In this document: positions 1 to 8,645 of the stretch, one piece after another
How the letters are laid out: each line of letters starts with the position of its first letter
Position numbering within the stretch: position 1 is the first letter of the stretch
Source: JAFNGF01 sp964567045
GTDB lineage: Bacteria; Planctomycetota; Phycisphaerae; Sedimentisphaerales; Anaerobacaceae
DNA length: 64,000 nucleotides
Direction of reading: 5' to 3'
NCBI GenBank assembly: GCA_964567045.1
Contig: CAZMLE010000001.1
Coordinates: 84,235-148,234, forward strand
Position numbers and translations under genes: made by a program
The notes under the pieces: model-generated
The model's database searches: none
Seen by the model: only the letters and a program-made list of their open reading frames with translations
Told to the model about the DNA's origin: nothing

Positions 1-530
1 TGCTTTCGGGAGCACTGTACTATTTGTCCCGCACCGCGATCGGTCGTCGGGTGATTGATACCGTGAAAATCCGCACGCCAGTGATTGGCACAATGTTTGT
101 CGATATGGTAGTGGGCCGCAGCATGCGCATTATGGCCACGATGGTCAATACGGGTGTCAGAGTGCTGGAATCAATACAAGTGGTCCAAGGCTCGTGTCAA
201 AATTGCTATTTTCAGGAACTTTGGACCGACGTGGACGAAAAAATCCGCGACGGCTATCAGTTGTCCGAGTCAATTCTGATTTCCCCACGCGGCCAGTTGA
301 TCGCACCCGGCGTCATCCAGATGCTGCGGGCAGGAGAAAAGAGCGGCAGGCTGGGCGAAGTCTGCGATAAAATGTCTGTCTTCTATGAAAAGAAGCTCGA
401 GGCCTCAATCAGGAACGTCATGACTCTCATAGAGCCGCTAATGATTACAGTCCTCGGCGCCATCATTGGCACCATTGCAATTGCTCTATTGCTGCCGGTC
501 TTTAGAATATCCAGCGTCATCGCACATTGA
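1..530 (+). CDS. gspF: Type II secretion / type IV pilus inner-membrane platform protein, GspF family, C-terminal part (5' truncated by window edge)
   Basis: The frame is open from base 3 and has no convincing start, so the gene begins before the window. About 175 residues remain. They match the second GspF/PilC domain: a cytoplasmic helical bundle (MRIMATMVNTGV at the start, LRAGEKSGRLGEVCDKMS in the middle) followed by the characteristic end EPLMITVLGAIIGTIAIALLLPVF, a single hydrophobic helix. GspF-type proteins form the inner-membrane platform of type II secretion and type IV pili and work with the GspE ATPase. The window encodes four pseudopilins that such a machine could handle, though none is adjacent. 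The TTG at base 24 is only an internal codon. Family call is confident; whether it serves secretion or pili cannot be told. Confidence 0.88.
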   Translation, partial: LSGALYYLSRTAIGRRVIDTVKIRTPVIGTMFVDMVVGRSMRIMATMVNTGVRVLESIQVVQGSCQNCYFQELWTDVDEKIRDGYQLSESILISPRGQLIAPGVIQMLRAGEKSGRLGEVCDKMSVFYEKKLEASIRNVMTLIEPLMITVLGAIIGTIAIALLLPVFRISSVIAH

Positions 531-539
531 AATCAAGAC

Positions 540-690
540 GCTAAGTATTAACAGAGCTGGAAATTGGGTTTGATTGGGTTCGTTTTCCTGGCCCCTATAG
601 GCGGATTTGTTTTCATAATCCTTTGTTATTATTGAGCTTGCGTTCGTTTGGGCCTCAGAGAAATTGGCTTTGTTTTGCATAAAAAGGGCC
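540..690 (-). repeat. Dispersed intergenic repeat, possibly planctomycete-specific
   Basis: On the minus strand this block reads as a pseudo-peptide containing NKANF, TKDYENKSAYRG and NEPNQTQFP. From memory, very similar strings occur as short hypothetical proteins in many planctomycete assemblies, which suggests a dispersed DNA repeat rather than a gene. There is no ribosome binding site and no conserved domain. The identification rests on recall, not a search. Confidence 0.45.
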
Positions 691-714
691 GATTTCTAGA
701 GGATTCTCGACAAT

Positions 715-965
715 TGTCGAACGCGTTTCCTGCATCCTGATTCCCTGTTATCCTGCTCACCTGCACCTTGTTACCCTGATTCCCTGGTTTCCCTATTCTG
801 TCTTCCGTCTTCTGTTGTCTGTCTTTTGTATTCTGTCATCTGTCCTCCGTTCCTTCGGCAGAGTCTACCCTGAGCGTAAGCGAATGGGCTCAGGACAAGC
901 TGCTGTTTTCTGCATTCTGTCTTCAGTATTCTGTCTTCTGTCATCTGTCTTCTGTTAGTATTGCG
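715..965. repeat. Low-complexity block of TTCTGTCTTCTG-type units
   Basis: Irregular tandem variants of CTGTCTTC/CTGTCATC/CTGTTATCC fill most of this stretch. They are interrupted near 864-900 by a variant of the CCCTGAGCG...AAGGG repeat family also seen at about 10474 and 49024. No gene is visible here. The spacing is irregular and there are no unique spacers, so it is not a CRISPR array. Confidence 0.6.
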
Positions 966-1041
966 ATTGTATCCAATTTAGTTATATACGTATCATACAC
1001 ACTGGCGTGCTGGGCGTCAAGTGAATTTTTGCCGAAAGAAG

Positions 1042-1070
1042 GGGCTGACAGTGTTTCTGACTGCCAGCCC
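1042..1070 (-). terminator. Probable terminator of the Kelch/LamG gene
   Basis: GGGCTGACAGT (1042-1052) can pair with ACTGCCAGCCC (1060-1070), with one mismatch and a 7-nt loop. It lies 32 nt beyond the stop codon of the minus-strand gene. On the minus strand it is followed by CCTTCTTTC, only a weak U-tract. Confidence 0.5.
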
Positions 1071-1101
1071 TTTGCCTTTCAATCATAGAGAGGTGTTGCT
1101 G

Positions 1102-2781
1102 CTACCGCTTAACGGTCCGGTTGTAGATGCGGACGTCGTCAATCAGGCCGGAGAAGAAACTGGCTGCATTAAGGTCTTTTGCAGCACCAAAGCGTAGGCC
1201 GCCATCTGAACTGGCTAATTCCGCCTGTGTGTCTTTGGCTACTTGCACGTCATCAACACAAAGAATCCTATCGGAGCCGTCCCATGTTAGTCCCACACGG
1301 TGCCAGTTGCCATCAGTGATCACAGCGTCTAAAATCAACGGCCTCGCAAAGCGACCTGATTCCGTCAGTTCGGTCATCAACTTGCCTTCGGCGGGATCCG
1401 CCAAGAGCCAATTGGCGCCACCTGTTTGAGAGATAATTACTTGTCCCGGTGAACCGCCTCTGACCCAAGCAAAGACGCTGAACGCTCCGTCCGCTGGGTC
1501 CAAAACGAAGGGCACGCTGACAAAGTCATCCATCCCGTCTAATTCAAGCGCACCGTCTATTTGACCACCGGCAGGTCGCCAGAGCGGATTTTCAGTTAGG
1601 ACAAAGGCGTTCTGGTCGCCAGCACTGTTGTGCGCGACAAAGCCTTCCGTTTCGTCTAGCTTCCAGTGTGCAATTAGCCCAACTGGTGGGACTTCCTTCA
1701 GCCAATAATCAGCTAAGACAGCCAAGTCCTTATAATCCACCACGCCGTCGCCAAAAGGTGGCGGGCCGATGTCCACACATGGTTCATCCTGGCCCCAGTA
1801 TCGAGCCAGTCTGCAGAAATCTTTGACGTCCACTATTTCGTCGCCGTTGAAGTCGACCACGAGCGGATTGGGATAGTATTCTTCTACTGTAGAAAGCCCA
1901 TTGTAAGCCGTTGTTGCAGTTCCTCCAATGGCGTAGATTTTGCCGTTCAACTCACAGGTAGATAAGCCTGCTCTTGCAGTCGGCATGTCCCTTCTTGTAG
2001 CCCAGGTGTCTGTCGCGGGGTCATATTCCTCCACGCCCTTTGGAAATACGTCTTCTCCGATTCCGACCACGTATATCCTCCCATCCACCGCGCTGGCGGA
2101 CAGCCAGGATCCGACAGTTGGGGCATCGGCTTTCCTTTCCCAGGTATCAGTCGCCGGGTCATACGCAAACACCGCCCGACTCGCTGTATACGCCTGCCAT
2201 GAGCCGGCGATGATGTAGATCTTACCGTCCACCACGCTGGCGGCATGCAGATACCTTGGTTCCGGCAGGTCGGCTCTTTTCGTCCAAGTGTTCGTCTCCG
2301 GGTCATATTCCTCTACGGTTCTGAAAGCAGGCCCGCTCGTATCCGTTGCGCCTCCGACGGCGTATATCTTCCCATTGACCACGCTGGTGGTGAAGAAGGC
2401 TCTTGCCGTCGGCATATCGGCATACTTCCTCGTCCAGGTGTCCGTGCCCGGATCGTATTCTTCCACCGTCCGGACACCCCCTCCAATTGCATAAATCTTG
2501 CCGTTTACCGCGGTGACGCCCAGACCCGCTCTTGCCGTTGGCATGGCAGCTTTCCTCGTCCAGGTATCGGTTACCGGATCATATTCCTCCAGGGCCGAAA
2601 TACCCACGTGCGGCGCTGGAGCGCCTCCGATGGCGTATATCTTGCCATCCACCGCGCAGGTACCAAGAAAGTACCTTGCTGTTGGCATATCAGCCTTTTT
2701 AGTCCATGTGTCCTCTGCTGCCAGACTCAGGGAAGCCAGGCCCAATGCCAAAACCGATGCGAGTAAAAGCGTCTTTTTCAT
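1102..2781 (-). CDS. Secreted Kelch-repeat protein with internal dockerin-like region and C-terminal LamG-like domain
   Basis: A 559-residue exported protein. Residues 1-22 are a Sec signal peptide (MKKTLLLASVLALGLASLSLA). Residues about 24-302 hold six Kelch blades with the repeating pattern MPTAR...VDGKIYAIGG...VEEYDPxTDTW, predicting a six-bladed beta-propeller. Residues about 308-363 hold two dockerin-like calcium loops (DFNGDEIVDVKDF and FGDGVVDYKDLAVLADYW). Residues about 368-556 form a concanavalin/LamG-like domain starting LIAHWKLDETEG and ending with FSGLIDDVRIYNRTV. The dockerin is unusual in sitting between two domains rather than at the end. Likely role: extracellular or surface carbohydrate binding or adhesion; no catalytic residues are recognisable. 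It stands alone, divergent from the sigma factor gene. Confidence 0.9.
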   Translation of the reverse strand: MKKTLLLASVLALGLASLSLAAEDTWTKKADMPTARYFLGTCAVDGKIYAIGGAPAPHVGISALEEYDPVTDTWTRKAAMPTARAGLGVTAVNGKIYAIGGGVRTVEEYDPGTDTWTRKYADMPTARAFFTTSVVNGKIYAVGGATDTSGPAFRTVEEYDPETNTWTKRADLPEPRYLHAASVVDGKIYIIAGSWQAYTASRAVFAYDPATDTWERKADAPTVGSWLSASAVDGRIYVVGIGEDVFPKGVEEYDPATDTWATRRDMPTARAGLSTCELNGKIYAIGGTATTAYNGLSTVEEYYPNPLVVDFNGDEIVDVKDFCRLARYWGQDEPCVDIGPPPFGDGVVDYKDLAVLADYWLKEVPPVGLIAHWKLDETEGFVAHNSAGDQNAFVLTENPLWRPAGGQIDGALELDGMDDFVSVPFVLDPADGAFSVFAWVRGGSPGQVIISQTGGANWLLADPAEGKLMTELTESGRFARPLILDAVITDGNWHRVGLTWDGSDRILCVDDVQVAKDTQAELASSDGGLRFGAAKDLNAASFFSGLIDDVRIYNRTVKR

Positions 2782-3007
2782 CTTACTGACCTTTCAAAAA
2801 TGGCTAATACTTTCACTCCGCACACTGTGCGCAGCTTTGTTCATAGCCGTTTTATGCTGAAGAACCGGCTCCTCGGACTCGCTGGTCTACTCTTCTATTA
2901 TTATAAATCCCAAAATGCTGGCAAGCGGACGCTTTTTATTCAAATTTTCTTCAAGAATTGGTACAATTTATGTAAGATCTTTTAGCTGTGGAGGTTAGCA
3001 AAGCTTG

Positions 3008-3619
3008 ATGTGTCCTGTTGGTCAAAAGACTCAAGAATTAGTTGCTCTGGCCAAGGAGGGCGACAAATCGGCTCTAAACCGCCTTTACACGGTCTACGCG
3101 GAGCGAGTGCGGTGGATGGTACGTTTTCGTATGAGCAAGGAGCTTCGCTCCAAGCTCGAATCGATGGACCTGGTACAGGAGACTCTTATCCATGCCTTGA
3201 GCGGATTAGACGACTTCACGTACAAAAACGAGGGAGATTTCGTGCGGTGGCTATCGAAAATCGCTGAAAACGAGCTTCGCGCCAGTCTAAAGAAGCTGCA
3301 CGCCGGCAAGCGCGATATTCGCAAAGAAGTCCGACTTGCCAACCACGGGCCAACTACCGCAGGTGGATTTATCGGAACTGGCGGACCCATCCAGGCCACC
3401 ACGCCCAGTGTGATTATGTCCAAAAAAGAAGAGTTAGATAAACTTGAGAGAGCGATGGACGCGTTGAAGCCTGAGTACAGGGAAGCGATCCTCCTGACTA
3501 AAATCGAGGGACTTCCCTACAAAGAAATAGCGACCAGACTGGGCAAGAGCAGCGATGCGGTACGAAAGCTCGTGTCGCGCGCGATGGCCGAGCTGACCGT
3601 CGCTTTCAGGGCAATCTGA
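3008..3619 (+). CDS. RNA polymerase sigma factor, ECF-like (planctomycete type)
   Basis: About 203 residues with the two expected sigma-70 regions. Region 2 carries ESMDLVQETLIHAL and FVRWLSKIAENELR. Region 4 carries LKPEYREAILLTKIEGLPYKEIA followed by the helix-turn-helix RLGKSSDAVRKLVSRAMAEL. The roughly 45-residue linker is rich in Gly/Thr. GGAGG lies at 2990-2994; either the ATG at 3008 or the TTG at 3005 could be the start. The stop codon TGA overlaps the ATG of the following kinase gene (TGATG), so the two are translationally coupled. In planctomycetes ECF factors are often paired with Ser/Thr kinases; I infer that the kinase controls this sigma factor, perhaps by phosphorylation, with no separate anti-sigma factor nearby. 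Confidence 0.9.
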   Translation: MCPVGQKTQELVALAKEGDKSALNRLYTVYAERVRWMVRFRMSKELRSKLESMDLVQETLIHALSGLDDFTYKNEGDFVRWLSKIAENELRASLKKLHAGKRDIRKEVRLANHGPTTAGGFIGTGGPIQATTPSVIMSKKEELDKLERAMDALKPEYREAILLTKIEGLPYKEIATRLGKSSDAVRKLVSRAMAELTVAFRAI

Positions 3620-6450
3620 TGACAGGATCAATCGACGAGAAGGATACAAACACCATTAAAGAAGCGGTGCAGCATTTCGTCGATGCACAGTTGGGGGGCA
3701 AAGAGCCTGACATCGACGAATTCGTGAAACAATACCCTGGGTTAGACAGTGAGATTAGGCAGAGCATACAGGATATGCAAAGAATCGACGCCCTGTTCGA
3801 TTCCCTTATCCGGGCTGATGAGAGCGACTTCGAGGATGCGGCAATTGGAGAAAATCTTGTCGGCCAGAAAGTCGGGAGCTTTGAAATAGTAAAGATGATT
3901 GGCCGAGGAGGCATGGGAGTAGTCTACTTAGCTCGTGATACCAAGCTCGAGCGTTCAGTGGCTATTAAGAGTATACCAGCCGACTTGGCGGGCGACTCAA
4001 CTGCACGAACGCGTTTCAGGCGTGAGGCCAAACTCTTAGCTTTGTTGAATCACCCAAATATCGCTGTTATTTACGATATCATTGAGCAGGATGGTGCGGG
4101 CTATCTGATTCTCGAATATGTTCCGGGCGAGACATTGGCCCAACGGATAGCTGGCGCGCCGCTTAAATTGGAGGAAGCTCTTTTAATCGGACGACAAGTC
4201 GCCGAGGCCGTTTCAGCCGCTCACAAAAAGGGTGTCGTCCATCGGGATCTCAAGCCCGGTAACATCAAGATCACACCAGACGGCAGAGTCAAGGTGCTGG
4301 ATTTCGGCTTGGCCAAGGCCTCCGTGGGCGGAGGCAAGAGCGGTGAAACTGATGTCACTCAGCCCGGCAGGGTGATAGGCACGCCGGCCTATATGAGCCC
4401 GGAACAGGCCCGCGGCAAAGATACCGATCACCGCACGGACATCTGGTCGTTTGGCTGCATTATGTATCAGATGCTGACCGGTCATCTTCCGTTTGAGGGT
4501 GAGACGGCTACAGATACGCTGGCACGCATTATCGAACGCGAGCCCGATTGGGAACTGCTGCCGCAGGACACTCCGACGAACATCCGGGTTCTGCTGCACC
4601 GCTGCCTGGAAAAGGACCCAGACCGGCGGCTTGGGGACATCGCAGATGCAGCCATCCAAATCAGCGAAGCACTGACCTTGCCCGCGACTGCACCGCAGTT
4701 GCGAAGAATAGCGATGATTACTGGAGCGGTGGTCATCGTCGTCGTAGCCAGTATTGCTGCATGGCTTATTCCAAGAGAGCGAGGTGTGCCTTCTTCAAAG
4801 GAAATACGGATAGTGGTTCTGCCGTTCGAGAATCTCGGCCCTACCGAGGACGAGTATTTCGCTGCCGGCATCACGGACGCCATCACAGCTCGTTTGGGAG
4901 GTATTCATGGCTTGGGTGTCATCTCACGTCAAAGCGCGATGCAGTATAAGAGCGGAGAAAAGAGTGCGCAGGTGATTGGTAATGAGCTACATGTTGATTA
5001 TATTCTGGAAGGTACAGTCCAGCGGGAGCGGCCATCGGACCCAAACAGCCGAGTGAGGATAATACCTCAGCTTGTCAGGGTTTCCGATGACACCCACGTC
5101 TGGTCAGATATATATGATAATGATATGAGCCAAATCTTCCGCCTGCAGTCTGACCTGGCTGAGCGCGTGGCGCAGGCACTGGACATCACGGTGCTTGAAC
5201 CCGAACGCCGGGCCCTTCGGGTCAGGCCAACAGAAAACATGGAGGCGTATGACTATTACCTGCGTGGCAACGAGTATTTCCATCGAAGTATTCTCGAAAA
5301 TGATGTTAGGATAGCCATGCGAATGTATGAAAAGGCAGTCGAGCTGGACCCCACGTTTGCCTTGGCGCACGCCCAACTCTCAAGGACACATATGATGATG
5401 TATTGGCACTATTATGACCGCAGCGAAAAATGCCTTGAGATGGCAAAGCAAGCGGTAGACAGAGCCTTAGAACTTGATCCTGACCTGCCTGAAGTGCGTC
5501 TGGCACTGGGGCATTATTACTATCATGGTCACCTGGATTATGACCGTGCTCTGGAGCAGTTTGCCATCGCCCAGAAAAGCCGGCCCAGCAGCAGCGAGGT
5601 CCTGAGTTGGACCGCTTATGTTCAAAGGCGCCACGGAAAATTCGAGCAGGCATTGGCCAATATCAAGAGGGCTTATGAGCTTGACCCGCTGTCTAACTTT
5701 CTGGCCCGTGAGGTCGGGACAACCTATCTATTGCTGCGGGAGTACCCAGAGGCAGAGCGTCACTATGAGCGGGCCATCTCGCTGGCTCCCGATACGCCGG
5801 TGGCCTACAGCTTTAAGGCATCGCTATACCTGTGCTGGCAAGGCAGCACTGCAAAAGCGCGGACAGTCCTGGAAGAGGCATCGCAGAACGTCAAGTCAGC
5901 AGAACAGCCCTCCACTATTGATCTGCTGGTCATGCTCGACGTGTACGATAAGAACTATCAGGAGGCTTCGGCCCGGCTCTCTCTAAAATCAGAAGATGTT
6001 GATGATCAGTTTCGCTTTATCCCCACGGCTCTACGATGCGCGCAAATCTACGGCTATATGAACAAAAAGGAGTCAGAGCAGCGCTATTACGAGTCCGCGC
6101 GAAGCGTTCTGCAAGCCAAGATAGAGGAACAGCCGGATGATGCACGGTTCCATAGTGCCCTTGGCATCGCCTATGCCGGTTTGGGCCAAAAGGAAGATGC
6201 CGTCAGGGAAGGGAATTTAGCGGTGGAGCTACTACCTGTAAACAAGGAAGCTGTAGGAGGTCTATTTCGCGTCGAGGATTTAGCCCGTATCTACGTGATG
6301 GTCGGCGAATATGATAAGGCCATCGACCAGCTTGAGTTTCTGCTGTCTATACCTGGCGAACTATCGATCCCCTTACTACGACTTGATCCGGTCTGGGCCC
6401 CCCTGCGCGACCATCCGCGCTTCAGGAAGCTTGTGGAGGGACGGGAATAG
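3619..6450 (+). CDS. Transmembrane Ser/Thr protein kinase with TolB/FlgO-like and TPR domains
   Basis: 943 residues. The kinase domain (about 88-350) shows the glycine loop GRGGMGVVYLA, VAIK lysine, catalytic loop VHRDLKPGNIKI, DFGLAK and GTPAYMSPEQ, so it should be active. A membrane helix follows at about 363-384. After it comes a domain starting RIVVLPFENLGPTEDEYFAAGITDAI, as found in TolB-N/FlgO-like and adenylate-cyclase-associated regions, then about 400 residues of TPR helices. This gives a cytoplasmic kinase with a large extracytoplasmic sensing or scaffolding half. A short N-terminal helical segment (about 11-70) resembles the zinc-finger-less leader seen before many planctomycete kinases. 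The start overlaps the sigma factor stop by one base, so the two form an operon; the kinase is the likely regulator of that sigma factor. Confidence 0.93.
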   Translation: MTGSIDEKDTNTIKEAVQHFVDAQLGGKEPDIDEFVKQYPGLDSEIRQSIQDMQRIDALFDSLIRADESDFEDAAIGENLVGQKVGSFEIVKMIGRGGMGVVYLARDTKLERSVAIKSIPADLAGDSTARTRFRREAKLLALLNHPNIAVIYDIIEQDGAGYLILEYVPGETLAQRIAGAPLKLEEALLIGRQVAEAVSAAHKKGVVHRDLKPGNIKITPDGRVKVLDFGLAKASVGGGKSGETDVTQPGRVIGTPAYMSPEQARGKDTDHRTDIWSFGCIMYQMLTGHLPFEGETATDTLARIIEREPDWELLPQDTPTNIRVLLHRCLEKDPDRRLGDIADAAIQISEALTLPATAPQLRRIAMITGAVVIVVVASIAAWLIPRERGVPSSKEIRIVVLPFENLGPTEDEYFAAGITDAITARLGGIHGLGVISRQSAMQYKSGEKSAQVIGNELHVDYILEGTVQRERPSDPNSRVRIIPQLVRVSDDTHVWSDIYDNDMSQIFRLQSDLAERVAQALDITVLEPERRALRVRPTENMEAYDYYLRGNEYFHRSILENDVRIAMRMYEKAVELDPTFALAHAQLSRTHMMMYWHYYDRSEKCLEMAKQAVDRALELDPDLPEVRLALGHYYYHGHLDYDRALEQFAIAQKSRPSSSEVLSWTAYVQRRHGKFEQALANIKRAYELDPLSNFLAREVGTTYLLLREYPEAERHYERAISLAPDTPVAYSFKASLYLCWQGSTAKARTVLEEASQNVKSAEQPSTIDLLVMLDVYDKNYQEASARLSLKSEDVDDQFRFIPTALRCAQIYGYMNKKESEQRYYESARSVLQAKIEEQPDDARFHSALGIAYAGLGQKEDAVREGNLAVELLPVNKEAVGGLFRVEDLARIYVMVGEYDKAIDQLEFLLSIPGELSIPLLRLDPVWAPLRDHPRFRKLVEGRE

Positions 6451-6782
6451 CTCACGGCACCGTAACAGTGCGTCCCAGCATCGCCACACTAAAGATATCG
6501 ACAATTGAAAATTGAAAATTGTTACCGGCGCCAGTCGGCTTTGCGGACCATCAAGGGCGGCATCTGCTGGGGCTTGGGTCTTCGGCGGTTACCGCTGACG
6601 CAGCTTCGGCTGCTGGGATACCAGCGAATGGTGAAAGGCTGAGGGCTGAAAGTCAACCCATTTTTTTTCAGTCTGCCGAACATCACAAGCCCTTTCTTGC
6701 CGCCCACCAGCGGCGGGCAGAACTCATACCATCCTTATATCGGCAACTCTAAGGTGTGACTTTCGGAGCACAATTGGCAATT
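6451..6782. other. Intergenic spacer with AATTG-type repeat and a GC-rich inverted repeat
   Basis: No gene is visible. Near 6501-6522 lies a short run of the CAATTGAAAATTG repeat seen elsewhere in the window. Near 6697-6718 there is an imperfect GC-rich palindrome (GCCGCCCACCAGCGGCGGGC). Possible short reading frames on both strands lack initiation signals and similarity to anything I recognise. Confidence 0.5.
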
Positions 6783-7547
6783 TCACAGGTTTACAGGTAT
6801 CTGACGCTTGGCTAAATACTCTTTCATTTGCCTTATGGTGTACTTGCCAAAGTGGGCTATTGACGCCACCAGCACTGCATCCGCGTGGCCGTCAACGATA
6901 GCCTGATAAAGATGTTCAAGGGTTCCGGCTCCGCCGGAGGCGACGACCGGCAGCGATACCGCATCAGCTATGGCCCTGGTCATTGGGATGTCGTAGCCGG
7001 CCTGTGTACCATCGGTATCCATGCTTGTAGGAAGAATCGCTCCCGCCCCCAGGTCTTGGACCTTTTTCGCCCACTCGACGGCGTCAATTCCTGTACCGAC
7101 AGTACCGCCGGTCACTATGACTTCAAAGCCCGACGGCAACTGTGAATTACTGGAGGTATCTATCGCCACGACAATCTTATCGCTGCCGAATTCTTCAGAT
7201 GCCTCTTTCACAAAATTCGGATTTCGCACCGCAGCAGTATTGATAGATACTCTTGATGCGCCAATCTGGAGCAGTTCTTGGATTGCCTTGCAGTTCCCTA
7301 TCCCTCCGCCCACGGTCAGCGGCACGGAAATCTTCTCTACTGTTCTTCTTACGGCGTCGAGCAGTGTTTTTCTTTTTTCGAGGGTTGCGGTAATATCCAG
7401 GAACACCAATTCGTCTGCTCCAGCCTGGCTGTAAACGGCGGCATTCTCTGCGGGGTCACCCACATCTTTTAGCTTAACAAAGTTGATGCCCTTAACTAAT
7501 CGGCCATCCTTTACATCCAGGCAGGGGATAATTCTTCGGTAATCCAT
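6783..7547 (-). CDS. hisF: Imidazole glycerol phosphate synthase subunit HisF
   Basis: 254 residues, the normal HisF length. It forms a beta/alpha barrel that cyclises PRFAR with ammonia supplied by HisH, giving imidazole glycerol phosphate and AICAR in histidine synthesis. The two catalytic aspartates are present: IPCLDVKDGRLVKG near the N-terminus and VVAIDTSS in the middle. The phosphate-binding loops VGGGI and VVASGGAGT are intact. The ATG at 7547 gives the canonical MDYRRIIPCLDV start. No other his gene is adjacent, so the pathway is scattered here. Neighbouring spacers on both sides carry AATTG repeats. Confidence 0.97.
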   Translation of the reverse strand: MDYRRIIPCLDVKDGRLVKGINFVKLKDVGDPAENAAVYSQAGADELVFLDITATLEKRKTLLDAVRRTVEKISVPLTVGGGIGNCKAIQELLQIGASRVSINTAAVRNPNFVKEASEEFGSDKIVVAIDTSSNSQLPSGFEVIVTGGTVGTGIDAVEWAKKVQDLGAGAILPTSMDTDGTQAGYDIPMTRAIADAVSLPVVASGGAGTLEHLYQAIVDGHADAVLVASIAHFGKYTIRQMKEYLAKRQIPVNL

Positions 7548-7589
7548 AGCGCCTGTCTCCGTAATCGACTCAAATCCACCGAGCGGTCG

Positions 7590-7645
7590 GCAATTGTAAC
7601 TTGATAATTGACAATTGTAAATTGAAAATTGACAATTAGAAATTG
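7590..7645. repeat. CAATTGTAAATTG-type AT-rich repeat
   Basis: A run of near-tandem, self-complementary units (AATTGTAACTTGATAATTG, ACAATTGTAAATTGAAAAT). The same family recurs at about 6501, 29413, 36529, 47832 and 55862, always between genes or at gene edges. Confidence 0.6.
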
Positions 7646-7669
7646 GCTGATGATTTGAAAGGGTAAATT

Positions 7670-7855
7670 ATGGCCAAAGCAGCAATGCCTCATCCAGGCC
7701 ACGGCAAACACTTGTGTTATTTGACCAATCTGGGATTCCAGCTAAGTAATCCCAAAGAGTACAAAGCTCTGGTCAAAGGCGGGAGGTTTTTTTGTAAGGT
7801 ATGCGGGCGCGTGGCAGCCAGCGAAAAGAACCTTTGCAAGCCTGTAAAGCTGTGA
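7670..7855 (+). CDS. Small cysteine-rich protein, possible zinc ribbon
   Basis: 61 residues, starting MAKAAMPHPGHGKHLCYLT and ending FFCKVCGRVAASEKNLC plus a short basic tail. The CxxC pair, a third cysteine downstream and the His/Cys cluster near residues 8-16 could bind one zinc ion. AAAGGG lies 7 nt before the ATG at 7670, a fair ribosome binding site. Codon use looks coding and the cysteine spacing is unlikely by chance. Function is unknown; I have an impression that similar short proteins occur in related genomes. No partner gene is evident. Confidence 0.6.
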   Translation: MAKAAMPHPGHGKHLCYLTNLGFQLSNPKEYKALVKGGRFFCKVCGRVAASEKNLCKPVKL

Positions 7856-7959
7856 GCCTGGCTTTGACAATCTCGAATATCGAATGGGCTTGGCCATCCC
7901 TTTCGGGACAAGGAATATCCACCCTAAGGTGTCCTGTGGAGAAGTTCGAAATTCGTCAT

Positions 7960-8547
7960 TCAATATTCGATATTCCCTGCCTGCCGCCATTGAACCGGCT
8001 GTTTATCGACCTCAAGCACTTCGGCTCTGTTGACCAGCCAATTCTTGTCGGGCTGCTTTTGAAGGTTGACTCTTAGTTTTATCAGCAGCCACGGCTTATA
8101 ATTCTGAGCGATGTGACTATCCTGCTCAAATCGTACCAATACTATTATAGTAACGGTTGCCTGCGGCGGTGACAGTTGTATGAGAGCACTGTTCTTTTTG
8201 ATTTTGTCAACGCCGGACCGCTTCATCTCCTTCCAACTGTGGGCCATCAATTCTTGTTTACTGTTATGAAATGAATCGTAGTAATCGGCGGAAATGATTG
8301 CCGCCAGCGCATCAAGGTTTCCTTGCTCAACGGCTTTCATACCTTTTTTAAGTAGTGCCTGGATTTTCTCACGGTCGGTCTGAACGAGAAGGTCCGTCGC
8401 GAATGCGGCTGCAACAATAAGGGCCGGCGCGGCCAGTTGCCACCAACGGCGTTTTTCCGGGAAGACGCTGCGGAAGGTCAGCATGCCGAATAACACTAAT
8501 ACTGCAGCGCCCACCAATGTCCAGGGCTGTTCAAATAGGTCGAACAT
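7960..8547 (-). CDS. Membrane protein with two N-terminal helices and a possible NTF2/SnoaL-like domain
   Basis: 195 residues. Two hydrophobic helices (about 9-25 and 37-52) are followed by a soluble part beginning TDREKIQALLKKGMKAVEQGN. The pattern of a helical start, then ISADYYDSFHNSKQELMAH, then alternating strands (ATVTIIVLVRF, PWLLIKLRVNL, NWLVNRAEVLEV) resembles NTF2/SnoaL-like alpha+beta folds, which bind small ligands or act as protein modules. No catalytic motif is evident. The gene stands alone on the minus strand; the last codons (GNIEY) run into a short repeat block near 7940-7975. Fold assignment is inference. Confidence 0.7.
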   Translation of the reverse strand: MFDLFEQPWTLVGAAVLVLFGMLTFRSVFPEKRRWWQLAAPALIVAAAFATDLLVQTDREKIQALLKKGMKAVEQGNLDALAAIISADYYDSFHNSKQELMAHSWKEMKRSGVDKIKKNSALIQLSPPQATVTIIVLVRFEQDSHIAQNYKPWLLIKLRVNLQKQPDKNWLVNRAEVLEVDKQPVQWRQAGNIEY

Positions 8548-8645
8548 TGTCTTGTCGCCGGCCGCGGTGCCGAGAGGCCGCGCCTCTATTTATGCCATGA
8601 AGTCTGCACTTCTAATGACTGGACGATCCGCTGGGACCGAGACCC

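Noticed and set aside
780..960. Possible CRISPR array in the TTCTGTCTTCTG region
   Set aside because: Units are short, irregular and lack unique spacers of constant length; no cas genes are present.
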